Shown here piece after piece: positions 47,623 to 59,701 of a stretch of DNA of 64,000 bases (positions are counted from its first letter, which is position 1; each line of letters starts with the position of its first letter). A program made the translations under genes and the position numbers. Source of the stretch: Gongronella butleri. Its lineage: Eukaryota > Mucoromycota > Mucoromycetes > Mucorales > Cunninghamellaceae. The notes under the pieces are model-generated. The model ran no database searches and had not been told where the DNA came from. It saw only the letters and a list, made by a program, of their open reading frames with translations. The DNA is taken from assembly GCA_025201375.1 (NCBI GenBank), contig JAIWZP010000004.1:496001-560000 (forward strand). Direction: 5' to 3'.

Positions 47623-49898
47623 TACTGTACTACTGTACAGTACAGTATGATGATACAGTATACTGTAATAGCTTAGGTTTTACTGTAACCTTTTGGATTG
47701 GTCATTTCACCAGGCTGCATCTGTGATGATCCTACATGATGCTCCTTATTAGCTTTAAGGCGAGGATGCGTCCAAACGGCCATGCATGCAGGAGGGAGGG
47801 CATAGGCGGCCAAGAGGGCGACTAGGCCAAGGTAACGGACAAAAAAGGGCCATGCCAAAAAAAAGAGGCCCACCAGAGGAAGTGCTGGGGAAAGAGCAAG
47901 AGGATTTATTTATTGGCATGAAGGAAAAGCAAGAAGGAAGAAAGAAAACGTGTGTTAATCGGAATACTGTAAGGGGACAAAGGGAAAGGCTCTAAGGAAA
48001 AGGGGGTTTAAATACATCTGTAGATGTGCTGCATGATGAAGGATGGCGCGTGGTCGGAGTCTGCTGCGGAGACCACGTGTCGCGTCAGTCATGCAATCGA
48101 CGGAGGAAAAAGAAAAGAGAGCGAGCGGAACTTGACGATGATTCGAACAAATGAGGCCATCATGTCGAGTTGGTGCGTGCACAGCGTGGCGAGAGATCGG
48201 GCTGAGGATCGAGTACGCGTGCAACGCGTCGAGAGGCACACTTGGCTTGAGACTTGAGCGCTTGTGGCGCGGCGGGAACGAGTGCAAGGGACGTGTGCGA
48301 GCGGCGAGGACCAAGGCGAGGCGGCGCAAAAACGAAAAAAAATAAATGTGGGCAGCAGCTTGTCAGGCTGGAACCTGACAGCATCCCACGACGCAGCACA
48401 TGCCCACCACTCAGCGCATAATAAAATGGGCAAAATACTGTAAAAAAATTACAGTGAAAAAAAATGCATGCAATCCACGCACCTTGATTTGGAAAGGTCA
48501 AACCTTAAATTTTTGCAAAAAAATCTTGACCAAAGTAAGCACTTTTCTTAGTCGATCGCCGTTCATGCGTCACTCTTTGGGCTTTTTTCTTACACTGGCG
48601 CGACCTGTCATTTTATCAGCAAATAGCAATTCGTCGGAGTTACCTGTTTGGGATGCATTGATCACTCGGAGTTCGAAAAAATCCAAATTAGGAATTTCTG
48701 AGATTGAAATGTGCGACCCCTGAATTTTTCAAAAGTGGTCGTAGCGCTTTGCAAGTTGAAGCTTTTTTGTTGCAAATTTTGCGCTGAATTCGATGCAGTT
48801 ATTTTTGAACGGGGTCAACTATGCAGATGGACAGATGAATGCAAAATAATACAAATAGGACGAGGCTTTTGGCGTTTTCGAGTCCAAAAAAATCGAGCGG
48901 GTCCTCCGTCTTATTAATTACGGTAAGCACCGCACTGAGCTGCACGGCTACTGCTGTAAAATTTTCTTTGGAGACACGCACGACGGCGAGCTGGCAAAGT
49001 TTCAAAAACATACGTACGTACAGTACAGTATTATCATATTACTGTACATGTTTTGTTCCCAACAAGATGTAATGTATTAGAATGTGTACGTACAGTATGT
49101 ACTGTATGATATGATAATCTCTTGCTGATGACGATGAGCGCCCAGTAGGAGGAAGAATGCACTGGATGATATGAATTACAGTATTAAATGCTGCCCCTGG
49201 ATGTACAGTACAGTACTGTAAAATTTGATTTGGAATCGAATGGTGCTACCTTCGAGCCTTACTCGTTTACTGTGGTAAAAACACCTGATACAGTACAGTA
49301 ATCGCATTTTTTGCCGCCGACAAAGGCCAAAAAAATCAAGTACGTGCGTACAGTATCATAAAATCGCGTAAAGCGCCCGATTACAGTATCTCGAAATTTA
49401 CAGTACTACTACTATCATACAGTATCATACTGTATCATAAGTTAACGGACGCCGTGTGAGAACTTTATTCGTTCTAAATCAAATTTTACATCTGTTTACG
49501 TGAACAGAATTACGAATTGAGCGATTTTTGAAGCACTTGTACGTATTAGAGCAAACTTCAAAGACAGGGCGAAATCGGCGCAAATCGCTTAAATGCTCAA
49601 AATCCAGAAACCTGACATGCATTTCAGTCTTCACCATGCGATTTAGAATCATCAACTACCCCTAAAACGTCTGTCAAAGCATCACAAATGCAAAGCCAAG
49701 TGCACTCAAAGAGCCAATGCGACCGCCCAATTCTCGATTTTTGAAGAAAAAAATTCTAGCTAGGCGTGTTTTACCCACCGAGATTCAAAAATGAATGAAT
49801 CTTTCAGCAATTCAGCAGCACAGGGATACAATATTACTGTACCGGACTGTGCGGTGCTGTAGGACATCAGGTATCTAAAGGTTGATTTATTGACGCGT
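47623..49898. other. Gene-poor region rich in TACAGTA/TACTGTA words
   Basis: No gene is supported. The word ACAGTA and its complement TACTGT recur densely at 47624-47690 and from 49017 to 49440, often as ACAGTACAGTA. The block near 47670-47710 resembles 29430-29465. Short open frames at 47.9-48.5 kb run on both strands over GC-richer sequence but show no domain. Confidence 0.45.
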
Positions 49899-50633
49899 CT
49901 ATTCTGCCAGATATGGATTTCGCTTGCGCTTGTCGTCGTCTTCATGCATCTCATTTGTGTAATCGTAGACCTGCTTTGTCGCCCACGTAATGCCTGCCAG
50001 GAGAACCCCAAGACGCCAGAGTCGTGACCATATGTTTAATCTGAGTGTTCGTGGAATATGCTCGGGCTCGTCGGAATCCTCTTTCTCCTGGCGGCGCTGC
50101 GCAGCGCGGTGGATGCGCTCGCGTCGTCTGTGTTCCTCGGCTTCGTAATGGCGCGCAAAATGCTCCTGTTGGTTGAAACTGGCGCTGGCGCTGCCCGCTG
50201 CATGCTGGTCGGCCTGCGCGCGCGCGCTGGCAGACCCTGTGTTGCGCGGCTGTCGAGCGCGTGCACGCCAGGCAACAGAGGGACCCGAGTAATTGGGCCG
50301 TGACGCGCCGTAAAACGCAGAATGTTCGTTCCCCAGAGGCGAGTGGCGGCTCCCTGGTGCGGTGGTAGCGATGTCGGCGTCATACTGGCGTCGATTGGCC
50401 TCGTTGCCCAACACAGCATATGCCTCGTTGATCTGGAGAAACTTTTCGTGTGCTTCCTTGTTGTGTGGATTAAGATCAGGATGGTAGCGCTTCGACAGCC
50501 GATAAAACTGCGCTTTGATCGCTTTTTTGTCCGCATTTTGTTGCACTTGTAAGATATCGTAATGCTGCTGCTTGTGGTGACGGCGGAACAAAGCACCGTG
50601 CGTGTGGAACCGACGCACGCAGGACGGCAGCAT
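49899..50633 (-). CDS. DnaJ (Hsp40) family protein, probably mitochondrial, with C-terminal membrane segment
   Basis: This single-exon gene encodes 244 aa starting at the ATG at 50633 (MLPSCVRRFHTHG). The J domain covers residues about 22-85: HYDILQVQQNADKKAIKAQF, then the HPD motif in KRYHPDLNP, and EAYAVLGNEANRRQYD. The first 20 residues are Arg/His-rich without acidic residues, as in a mitochondrial presequence. A Gln/Ala/Arg-rich central region and a charged helix follow, then one hydrophobic segment (LWRLGVLLAGITWA) near the C-terminus and a short charged tail. J proteins stimulate Hsp70 ATPase; the partner is unknown. The frame is open upstream of the ATG but only over poly-F and basic residues encoded by an A-run, so 50633 is preferred. 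Confidence 0.88.
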   Translation of the reverse strand: MLPSCVRRFHTHGALFRRHHKQQHYDILQVQQNADKKAIKAQFYRLSKRYHPDLNPHNKEAHEKFLQINEAYAVLGNEANRRQYDADIATTAPGSRHSPLGNEHSAFYGASRPNYSGPSVAWRARARQPRNTGSASARAQADQHAAGSASASFNQQEHFARHYEAEEHRRRERIHRAAQRRQEKEDSDEPEHIPRTLRLNIWSRLWRLGVLLAGITWATKQVYDYTNEMHEDDDKRKRNPYLAE

Positions 50634-50829
50634 AAGAAAAACTTGAAAAAAAAAAAAAAGAAAAGCAAGGGACAAGGAAGTCAAAGGCGTGGATTTTGGC
50701 CTCAATTCGCCTTCAGAGGCCTTTCTTTTGTAGGTCCGTCCAATCTCCGACACATGGCATCAAGCCCTGGCGAACCCTGCAATAAAACAGCTCTTTTCGT
50801 TTCAATTTTTACTTTTTTTTTTTTTCGCC
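50634..50829. promoter_or_regulatory. Divergent promoter between DnaJ and Atp23 genes
   Basis: The two start codons are 196 bp apart and point away from each other. It contains an A-run at 50645-50660 and a T-rich tract at 50805-50826 directly before the Atp23 ATG. Both flanking products are likely mitochondrial. Confidence 0.55.
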
Positions 50830-51738
50830 ATGTCTTCTGCGTCCGAGCCTGTTGAAACCACGCCCAAGGAAATGAAGCGCTTTGAGCGGTGGACCAAGTC
50901 GCTCAAGTACCTGACGGGTCTAGGTATGACCGAGGACGAGCGCAAACAATTTCGAGACCAATTGGACATCGACATGGCCGATCACCAGTGCAAACAGTGC
51001 GAGTTGTGGAAGAAGAACCTGATCAAGAACAGTAAGTGGTCGAGAAAAAGAGTCATTTTCATTTGAAAACAAGCCATTTCGGCTCCAAAGCAGCAAGAAC
51101 AGTGCAACAATCGCCGACAATTCGCGAAAACTCAATTGTTTGTTTAGATCCCCCTGTGCGATTTATGATTGATGAGCTGGAAAAAATTGGCAAAAAGGTG
51201 ACGGCCGATGATTTTAAGTGCATGCCTTGCGATGAGACGCGCGCGGGCGGGTTCTCGCCGGAAGAGGGTGTGTTGCTGTGCCAGAATCGCCTGCCATCCA
51301 AGTCGCGCCAGGAAGAGACCATGGTCCATGAGATGGTCCACATGTATGATGATCACAAATTCAACGTCAATTGGACGGATCTGAGCCATCATGCGTGCAG
51401 CGAGGTAAGATATCATGATGTGGACGCGCAGAAACGTGCATAAGTCGCGATTCATCTTGATTGACACACTGTATTCAATGCGCGACGCGCTTTTTGATAA
51501 TTTTTTTTTCGGATAGATCCGCGCCGCGAGTCTGAGTGGCGACTGCCGGTGGACCAACGAATTGCGACGTGGTTTTTATACCTTTACAAAGCAGCACCAG
51601 GCGTGCGTCAAGCGACGCGCTGTGCTTTCCGTGCAGCAAAACCCGCATTGCAAGAGCAAAGAAGAGGCTGAGCGCGCCGTCAACAGCGTGTTTGAGAGCT
51701 GCTTTGCCGACACGAGACCATTTGACGAAATCTATTAG
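50830..51738 (+). CDS. ATP23: Mitochondrial inner membrane metalloprotease Atp23
   Basis: Exons are 50830-51031, 51148-51404 and 51517-51738 (226 aa). Peptidase family M76 is clear: the zinc motif HEMVH in [17 protein letters not shown], preceded by [20 protein letters not shown] and followed by [18 protein letters not shown]. The conserved cysteines ([34 protein letters not shown]) fit an intermembrane-space protein folded by disulfides. In yeast, Atp23 processes the Atp6 precursor and acts as a chaperone for F1Fo-ATP synthase assembly. Length is close to the family norm. It is divergent from the DnaJ gene. Confidence 0.96.
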
Positions 51739-52017
51739 TAGACAATTTCAAATAAAACAGCCCGTTGCCAAGGGGGAAAAAAAGTTGCGCGCAATGCACG
51801 AGCCACGAGTGAGAAACAAATGGATGGCTACGCCAAGGTAAATGTCTCGCCCACTTGCACGTGATGGCGTGGCGGGGTCGGGCCCTGTGTCACCCAGGGA
51901 TAAAAATAGCAAGACGGCAAAAAGGGAGAAAAGCGTGCAAATGGATGGAAACATGGAAAAACAGAATTGACTCCTCTTTTCTCTTTCTTTTTTTTCTTTC
52001 TCTCCTCTCTTTTCAAG

Positions 52018-52761
52018 ATGACGACAACAAACTCGCCGTACAGCGTGGAAAACATCCAGGCTCAAACCAAGCAATTCCTGGCCAAGCTGGACAAGGACCT
52101 TGCCCAATACAAGTATGCCAACCAAGCCGAGGCCCTGACGGGCGTCCGCAAGAGCTACATGGTCATGGGCGTTGCTGGCGTCATGTTCATCATGATCTTC
52201 TTCAATCTTGCTGGCCAGCTCATCACCAATGCGCTCTCTTGGTTGTATCCTGGTAAAATCTTTGTCACGGACGCGTGTTATTCCCCTGAAATTGATTTTT
52301 TTCCTTACTTTTTTTTTTTTCCCTCAGCCTATGCGTCTTTCAAGGCCATCGAGACCCCCGGCAAGGAGGACGATACGCAATGGTTAACCTATTGGACAGT
52401 GATTGGCTTTGTGCAATTGATTGAATACTTTTCGGATATGTTGCTGTACTGGTTCCCCTTTTACTATCTTTTCAAGACCATCTTTGTGCTCTGGCTCACG
52501 CTGCCCCGTTTCCGCGTAAGTGCGACCTCCTCCTGCCAAAAGAAAGAGAAAGTTTGAAAAGAGGGGCCCATCAGTCTTGACGCGCGTCACCCGCTGATAT
52601 TTTGTTTTTCTTTGTTTTTTTAGGGTGCTCAAACTTTGTATCACAAGCTCCTTCGCCCCCAATTGATTAAGCTGCAGAGCGATATTGACAGGGAGGCACA
52701 CGACCTTAAGGACAAGGTGCAAAACATTGCAAACGACGTCCTCGGCAACAAGGAAGATTAA
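52018..52761 (+). CDS. YOP1: Yop1/REEP (TB2/DP1/HVA22) ER-shaping membrane protein
   Basis: Exons are 52018-52252, 52328-52515 and 52624-52761 (186 aa). The family core is present: LITNALSWLYPAYASFKAIE, then DDTQWLTYWTVIGFVQLIEY and WFPFYYLFKTIFVLWLTLP, followed by GAQTLYHKLLRPQL. Two long hydrophobic hairpins insert in the cytosolic leaflet and curve tubular ER. An amphipathic helix near the C-terminus (QSDIDREAHDLKDKVQNIA) matches the family. It starts directly after a pyrimidine tract and lies 279 bp downstream of Atp23 on the same strand. Confidence 0.96.
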
Positions 52762-53028
52762 ACAAAACATTGCTTGCATCTTTTCTCACTTATTTTCCCA
52801 TGCCCTCATTGTGCTCGACTCTGCGTACAGTCTCATTCCCATGTCCCTTGCTATCGCAATGACGTCAAAATAAAAAACCAGGGCCACCGTGCCTTCTTTG
52901 GAACACAGCCAAAAAAAGATAGCGCCAAGTTACACAAAACCCATTTTTGCTTGCGATAGAGCTCGATCGATTTCTTCCCCGCTTTTTTTTTTCTCTTTTT
53001 CTTTTTCTTTTCCCACTGCCTTCATTGT

Positions 53029-56000
53029 ATGCCAGGTGAAAAGGACCATCCCACCACCTTTTCGTAAGTTTTGTGGCCATTGCTCCGCTTTCATGGGCAT
53101 TTGTGTGCTCATTTTTGCTTTTTTTGGCAGACTCCCTGTCAAAGCTGATACGTTCTACGGCAAGTGTTGGTGGAGCGATGAAGTGTTCCCAGGTTCACAG
53201 CAAGGTTTTCGCGACTTTGTGCTTATCAGCGAATTTTCGGAGCTGGAAGGCCCTGTGCCGCTCGCCATAGTCAGCGACACCTGCTACGTTGACCTCAAAA
53301 CCGAACACGACACCCACCAACAGCTCGAGGACCTAGGCCTGGAGCGCTTTGATTTCAATGCTTTTGCACTCCGCGTCGTTTCCACGGATCGTGGTGTCGA
53401 CTTTCAAGAGTAAGCAGCAGCCCTGCTATCCCCAATTGGCACAAATAGAGTCCTCATCACGTTGTGCCATCGTCATCTTTCATCTAGTAAACCGGATGAC
53501 ATCGCCTACCCACCAATGCTGCAGCAAGATGCCAACAAGGGCGCCTTTTGCATCCCCGATGATACCCAGGTGTACTTTGCTGATTCCGATCTCAAGTTTT
53601 ACGCTTTTGTACGCAATCCATATGGCAATTGGCATAAAGACAATGGAAACTCATCAATTTTTTTTGTTTTGGAACTCAAGACACACCATTTGACGCTTTT
53701 TGACATAAATGCACGCGGCTATGTTCATCCTGTGGCGCTCTCGTACGTGACACGCGACACGGACAAGATCATGACGCGCTTTGAAGTCTTTATGAATCGT
53801 TTCAACGAGGTAAAAAAAAAAAAAAAAGAAAAAGCGTGGGTACAAGCTTGCATGTCATGAGATTGCTCACATTTTTTTTCCATGGAACCAGGTCTCACGA
53901 TTGATGAAAAAGGGCAATTACGCAAACTTTATCCTTGATCTCAAATATCGACTATTGGATCTAAAGTTCACGGAAGAATCGTTGCAAACGGACGAGCAAA
54001 ATCAGGATAACGCAGCACCAACTCCGTGCACGCGCGCCAAACTCTCGCCTGAAGCGATCAGCCAAGCAGAGACCATCACAACGCTCATGATTGACACGAT
54101 GGAAACAAGCGCACTGCCATTGCAATCCGCTACACTCGATGATACCACCGCCAAAACGGCCGCTGTCTCGCCAATGGACGCGATTGTGCCATCCGCTGCG
54201 CCAAGCGACGCCAATACCTCCACTGCGACCTCTGCTTTGATTGAGCCGTCCGCGAATTACCAGGTGGGACTCGATCGAGCTCAAAGGAAACGACAAAAAA
54301 ACTGATTTTTCCGCGTTTTTGCCCTCTAGCCAAGCCTAATCGACAGCCTGTATCCTGTACCTCACTTTGAACGCAAGCTGCGCTCTCTGTCTCAGTTGTG
54401 TCACGAACCTTCGTGCTCGCCAGACGCGCAGCCGCTTACCATTGCTGCCAATGCGACCACTGCAGAACGAAAATCATCTCCACCGCCCATGTCAGAAAGG
54501 GGCCACCGACGGTCGCTGCCGGACACGTCGCTGATTCCTCTCGCGTCCATCATTGAGCCTCAGCGCGACGTGGCAGACGCGTCCAGTTACCATCTGTTCC
54601 GTCATCATCCAAATCACGACATGTACTCGGAAGCAATCAAGTGCATCTCAGATTTGACCATTGAGCTCGGCCGCAGCACCACGGCCCTCCAAGTTGAATT
54701 GCAAACGGGCCGCAATATCGACCCAATTGCGCAAGCCATCGCCTTTGGTCGCATTGTCACCCTAAACATGCACAATATCCACTCCACGTATGTTCCTTTC
54801 CATCGAATTGTGCAATTGTTCACGCCAATTGTCTCTATTTTTTTTTATAGCCGCCAGTCGTCTCTCGCATCTTTTGCGCAAGATGTAAGAAGAAGAAAAA
54901 AAAAAAAACCAAAAACACGCGTGTGTGCCATATCTGACAAACAACACGTAGACAACGAGCATGAATTTGGATGCAATGAGCATGACCAGCAACCGATTCG
55001 GCCGCGACGACCCCAATCCCATAAGCATGTCACACTCGCCTGTCAGCCTGCATCCGCCACATGAGTATGAGAAACCTCTGCCGCTCTCATCACAGCTTTG
55101 GGACAAATCTAGTTACTCGCATCTGCTCTCTGTCATCCAAAAGCACCGCAAATACATCCACCATATCATCTATTCGCTGCTGACAGGCCGTCCTGTTGTG
55201 ATTATGGGCACAGACGACAATCGCGGGTACAATTTTGATAGAAAACGAAAAATCACGCGCTGACATGTCATCTTTTTCATTTTTTCCTTTTTAAACGAAA
55301 TAGCCACATCCAGCAAATGGTGCAAGCGCTGTCAGTATTTGTGGTGGGTCTGAGCAAACAGCATCATCGAATTGTGCCGTGGTTCACGGCGGAACAGGGT
55401 CTGACAGACGACGATCTTGCAACACTCAAGCTCGTGGGCGTCGACAAGGACCGGGTGCAATCCAGCGTCTACCGATTAGAGATTAGCTGCTTGGACATCT
55501 CGCCTGACGAACCCAATCTCCTCACAAGCCCGTTGTACCTCGACGGACAGTGGATTTTTGACTTTCTCAGCAAGGCCGCGTTTTACAAGGTAAAAAGATA
55601 AAAAAAAAGAAAAAAAGAAAAAAAAAAACGAGCAATTCAAGTCTCTAATGGCTCTTATTTTCTTATTTTTCAGACAGACGAGGCTTACTTGGCATATTTG
55701 CACACGGTGTTTATGCAAATGTCGCTGCACGCATATACCTACTATCATATGTTCCTGGATGACGACTCTGGATGCGACGAGGATCAGAGCGCGTACGCGT
55801 CATACATGTCGGTGAGCTCATCAATGGTAATGGACGATCCACAGCCACCGCAGCATGTAGGCATGTCGACTGCCGGCAATTTGGACGAAAAATCGACGAA
55901 TCGCATGTTCAGCATGCGGCGCATCATCAATTATTTGAAGCGGATTGAGCAATTCGACGATTATTTTGATTCCAATGTCGACCCGTCGGCGACAATGCCG

Positions 56001-57099
56001 TCGTCGGCGCCTGCACCGACCACCGCGGCCAACCCACAGCCATTATCGTCTCTTTCCACCACATCCTCGGCGCCACACCCGTCCATGTCCTTGTCAGCGA
56101 CCATTGGCACCACCACACCATCTAGGAAACCGGCCATGGCCATTAGTAGCAGCAGCGGCAGCAACAGCACCACAACGCGCACGCCTCCACCACCGCCCAT
56201 GCCTCCAAGACCAAATTTGGCTCATTCGGATCCTGTACCGTTGCCACAGCCGCCCGCACCATCGACGTCCACACAATCGACGCGGTCGCACGGCACAATG
56301 TCATCCGATGACAACCAAATTACAATTACAATTGACAACCTCCACCAAAAGCAGCCGCAACACCAACATTTGGCATTGCCGCCGCAACAAAGCTCTCCAC
56401 AGCAGCCATCCATTATGGAATGGGATTGGACACCGCCTACGGCATCCAATGCACCGCCTCCAGCGCCAATTGCACCAACAGCAGCATCTGCGGCACCCAA
56501 TGTACCAAATGCAGCTAGTTCAAATGCGCGAGATACTAGCAATTCCTTCTCCTCCACGCTCGATGATGGCTTTTTCGACCAGCGGAGACCCAGTGCCGCC
56601 ATCAGCGAATTCTCAACCTACTTGACCGCGTCATCCATTGACAGCCAGTTCTTCTCGGCCCTGTATGACCTCGATGCTGACGAAAAACGCTATTGGGATG
56701 AAGAAGACCATATTGATGCCGCAAGCACAACCAGCAAGCCTTGTCTTGACGACACCCTCATCGCCCCCGCACGCGACCATACCCAGCCTCGCCTCAAACC
56801 CACCACATCCACCACGACCACCGCAACAACAAGCGCGCCTGTCGCCAAAACATCCGCTGCAGCCGATATGGACGATGCTCACTCACTTGCTAGCGAACGA
56901 CGCGGCCACGCCTTTTTAAATCATCAATTGCACGTCTCGGGAGACGACCAGACCATCGTCACGGTAAGCCAAATATAGAAACAGGGCGTAAAAAAATGAA
57001 ATGCATGAATTTTGACACGTTTCTCACTTTCTTTTCTTTTCTTTTCCCTTTTTTTCGTTTGTTTAGTATCTGGCTTCCCTGGTGCGGCCTGTTGAATGA
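53029..57099 (+). CDS. SMCR8-like longin/DENN protein
   Basis: Ten exons: 53029-53063, 53131-53409, 53488-53809, 53892-54263, 54330-54787, 54851-54884, 54952-55226, 55304-55589, 55674-56963 and 57067-57099 (1127 aa); frame is continuous. The N-terminal longin domain reads DFVLISEFSELEGPVPLAIV, with FALRVVSTDRG, FFVLELKTHHLTLFDINARG and YVHPVALSYVTRD. These are the hallmarks of SMCR8/folliculin N-termini. The downstream half has HHIIYSLLTGRPVVIMG and a helical region like the DENN part of SMCR8. Long Ser/Pro/Ala-rich insertions occur, mainly residues about 760-1080. In animals SMCR8 pairs with C9orf72 as a GTPase-activating complex in autophagy and lysosome signalling. In a fungus the partner and role are unknown. 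The 35-bp first exon is chosen because it supplies a start and keeps frame; an ATG at 53094 within intron 1 is an alternative. Confidence 0.85.
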
Positions 57100-57360
57100 T
57101 GTTTTTTGTATTTAGTTTGCAGTCCGGAGCTTTTGTTATCGCCAAACACAAAAAAAAAGTCTGACTTCTATTTCGCACACTCGGATCATTTTTTTTTTCG
57201 GGAAGCGCGTGCCTTTTGAGAGAGCGATCTGCTGCACGTGTATCAAGTGGGACTGGACAAGATACAGAGAAGTTTTCCAGGCGTCGGATGTGCCGCTGGA
57301 TGTTCGTTATTTAAGTTTTTTTTTTCGTATTCTACATTTTGTACACTGTTTTTGCTAGAG

Positions 57361-59575
57361 ATGAGTCAATGCTTCGTTTGGGTGCAGTTTGCCATTCTGT
57401 ACCTTACAATTGGCGCGTGGTTAGCGGCGTCGACCGATTCATCGCCGCTCGAGTATGATCCAGCGACTGTACAAAGCTTTGAGCAATTCATCCTCGCGAA
57501 CGTTCAGATCGCGGATCTCGGGCCCGAAGATTGGTACGATCCCGTGGCAGACATGCTCGTAGACTATCGTCTGAGCGCCGCCGATGATGAAAACAACGAC
57601 GGCAAAGGCGGTGACGACGATCCCGGCGGTTCCAATGGGAATCCTGGCCAGGGCGGCGACAGCCAGGGTGGCCAAGGCAACCAGGATGGAGGCAATCAAG
57701 GCGGAAACCAAGATGGAAGCCAAAACGGCAATCAGAGTGGAAATCAAGGCAATATTGGCAACAATGGCGGCACTGGGAACAATGGTGATAATCAAGGGAA
57801 CAATGGCAACAACGGTGGCAATCAAGGGAACAACGGAAACAATGGAAACAATGGAAACAATGGCGGAAAAGACGATCAGCAGCCGAGCAACAACCCCAGC
57901 GACACTTACAGGGACGTGAACAGTGGTCGATACGAACCCAAGGACTCGGAATTACCAGTGGCTAGTGACCCACCAGCGGACATCAGCCTCGAACCCTTTG
58001 AATTCTCGCTTTTACAACAATCGGTGCTCGATGAGAACAAGGAACACCTACACGACTATGACAGCGGCCTGCAACATGCACTCTGGTACCTGACAAAGTC
58101 GTCGCGTCGGTTCTACAATGACAATTCCACCGTCATGACCGTCGTCACCAACAACAAGACAGGTGTCAGATCGCCGCACGATTACATCTCGCTCGCTCGC
58201 TACTTTTGGCCAAATCCGAACACACCGGACGGCAAGCCCTATGAGCGTCACGACGGCCTGGTCAATCCTGAAATCCATTCCATACCAGACTATTGGCTGC
58301 TCCATCTTCTCGTAAAAATCTTTTAAAACAGGGGTGTGTGAGATATGCGTCGCGCTCACATGTCTTCTTTTTTCCTTTAAAATAGACAAAAGAGGTGCAT
58401 TTTCTTTCCCTTTCGTACCATTATTTCAACAATGAGACGTACGCGCAAAAGGGTGTGGACCTGCTGCGCCAATGGTTTGTACAACCAGAATTGCGCATGA
58501 ATCCGCACATGTGTTACGGGTCACTCATCAAGGGTCGCCCTTCCGGGCGCTCGCAGGGCATCATGGATTTCAGTCACATGCCCGAGATGCTGGATGCCAT
58601 CGTCTTGCTACAAAAGAGTAGCGTATGGACAAAAGAAATGACGGCTCACATCCGACATTGGTTCACTACCTATCAAAATTGGCTGCTGACAAGCCGATTT
58701 GGCGAAGCTGAGGGCCAAGCAAAGAACAATCATGGTAAAGCCCCGCGCTGGAATGAGAAAAAGGAGCCCTGTTCACAAAAAAAAAAAAAAAAACGCGAAA
58801 AAAAGACCCCACAGATGAAAAATGAGATGAATTAAGGCTTATTGCGCTTCTTTAGGGACGTACTACGATTTGCAGAGGTTGTCGTTGCATTTGTTCCTCA
58901 AGCAAACGGATAAGGCGTATGAGGTGCTCGAATCGGTCAAAGAACGGCTGAAAAGCCAAATTTCCGCGAACGGCGAGCTGCCTCACGAGACAATGCGTCC
59001 CTTTAGCTGGTTCTACAGCATCTACAATCTGCGCGCTTTCTTCCAATTGTGTCGAATGAGCCAACATTTGACGGATCGCTCGACCGGCCAGCCAATTGAC
59101 ATGTGCCAATATACCCGCGATGGCGAGACAAAGCCAGCCGTACGCCTCGCGCTCGATTACCTTGTTCCGTTCGCATTGAACGAGTCCACGTGGCCCCACA
59201 ACAACACCGGTGGCTTCGATGGCTCAAAACACCTCGTCGACATCCTTGAGGACGCCTACATTCATTATGGCGATTCATACTACATGCAGGTTTATCACGA
59301 TGTCGCCGACCGACACGCGCATCGCTACAATATCTCGAGGCTGACAAGGCCCTGGTCCGTGCTGGGCGATCATTCGCCGCAGGCCACGCAAGGTATTTGT
59401 TTTAAATTGGCGCGAAGCCGAATCAGCAGCTCATTTTTCTTCTTTTTATTGCTTTATCCTAGGTTTTGGCAGCTTCAGTGATTCGGCCTCCTCCCTCTTT
59501 TTGTATTCCTACCCCACAGTGGCCATGGTTACTTTTGCTGCATTATTATGCACGCATCTGCTCATCAAATCGTAA
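57361..59575 (+). CDS. Secreted, probably surface-anchored alginate-lyase-family protein
   Basis: Exons are 57361-58311, 58386-58734, 58856-59392 and 59463-59575 (649 aa). A signal peptide is likely (FAILYLTIGAWLAAST near residue 10-25). A linker at about residues 80-180 is an almost pure Gly/Asn/Gln repeat (57590-57890). The catalytic-like domain follows and matches the alginate lyase family fold (Pfam PF05426) by signature: YFWPNPNTPDGKPYERHDG, LVNPEIHSIPDYW, then RPSGRSQGIMDFSHMPEML and AKNNHGTYYDLQ. NNHG and Y in NNHGTYYD are the conserved active-site region. The C-terminus carries a small-residue site (SDSASS) and a hydrophobic tail (TVAMVTFAALLCTHLLI), as in GPI-anchored proteins. The real substrate in fungi is unclear; uronic-acid polymers of the wall are a candidate. 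Confidence 0.88.
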
Positions 59576-59701
59576 ATCTAAAAGCGCATCAATTCACATC
59601 GCATCATACAGGTATTTATGGGTCAAATAAAGCTTGCTCTTATCGCGAAATAAGAAGAGTGCCATTGCAGAATGAAAGAGAACTAAAAATGAATTAAACA
59701 G

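Noticed and set aside
47955..48433. Overlapping minus- and plus-strand frames in a GC-richer patch
   Set aside because: Several frames are open at once, a sign of composition rather than coding; no motifs seen.
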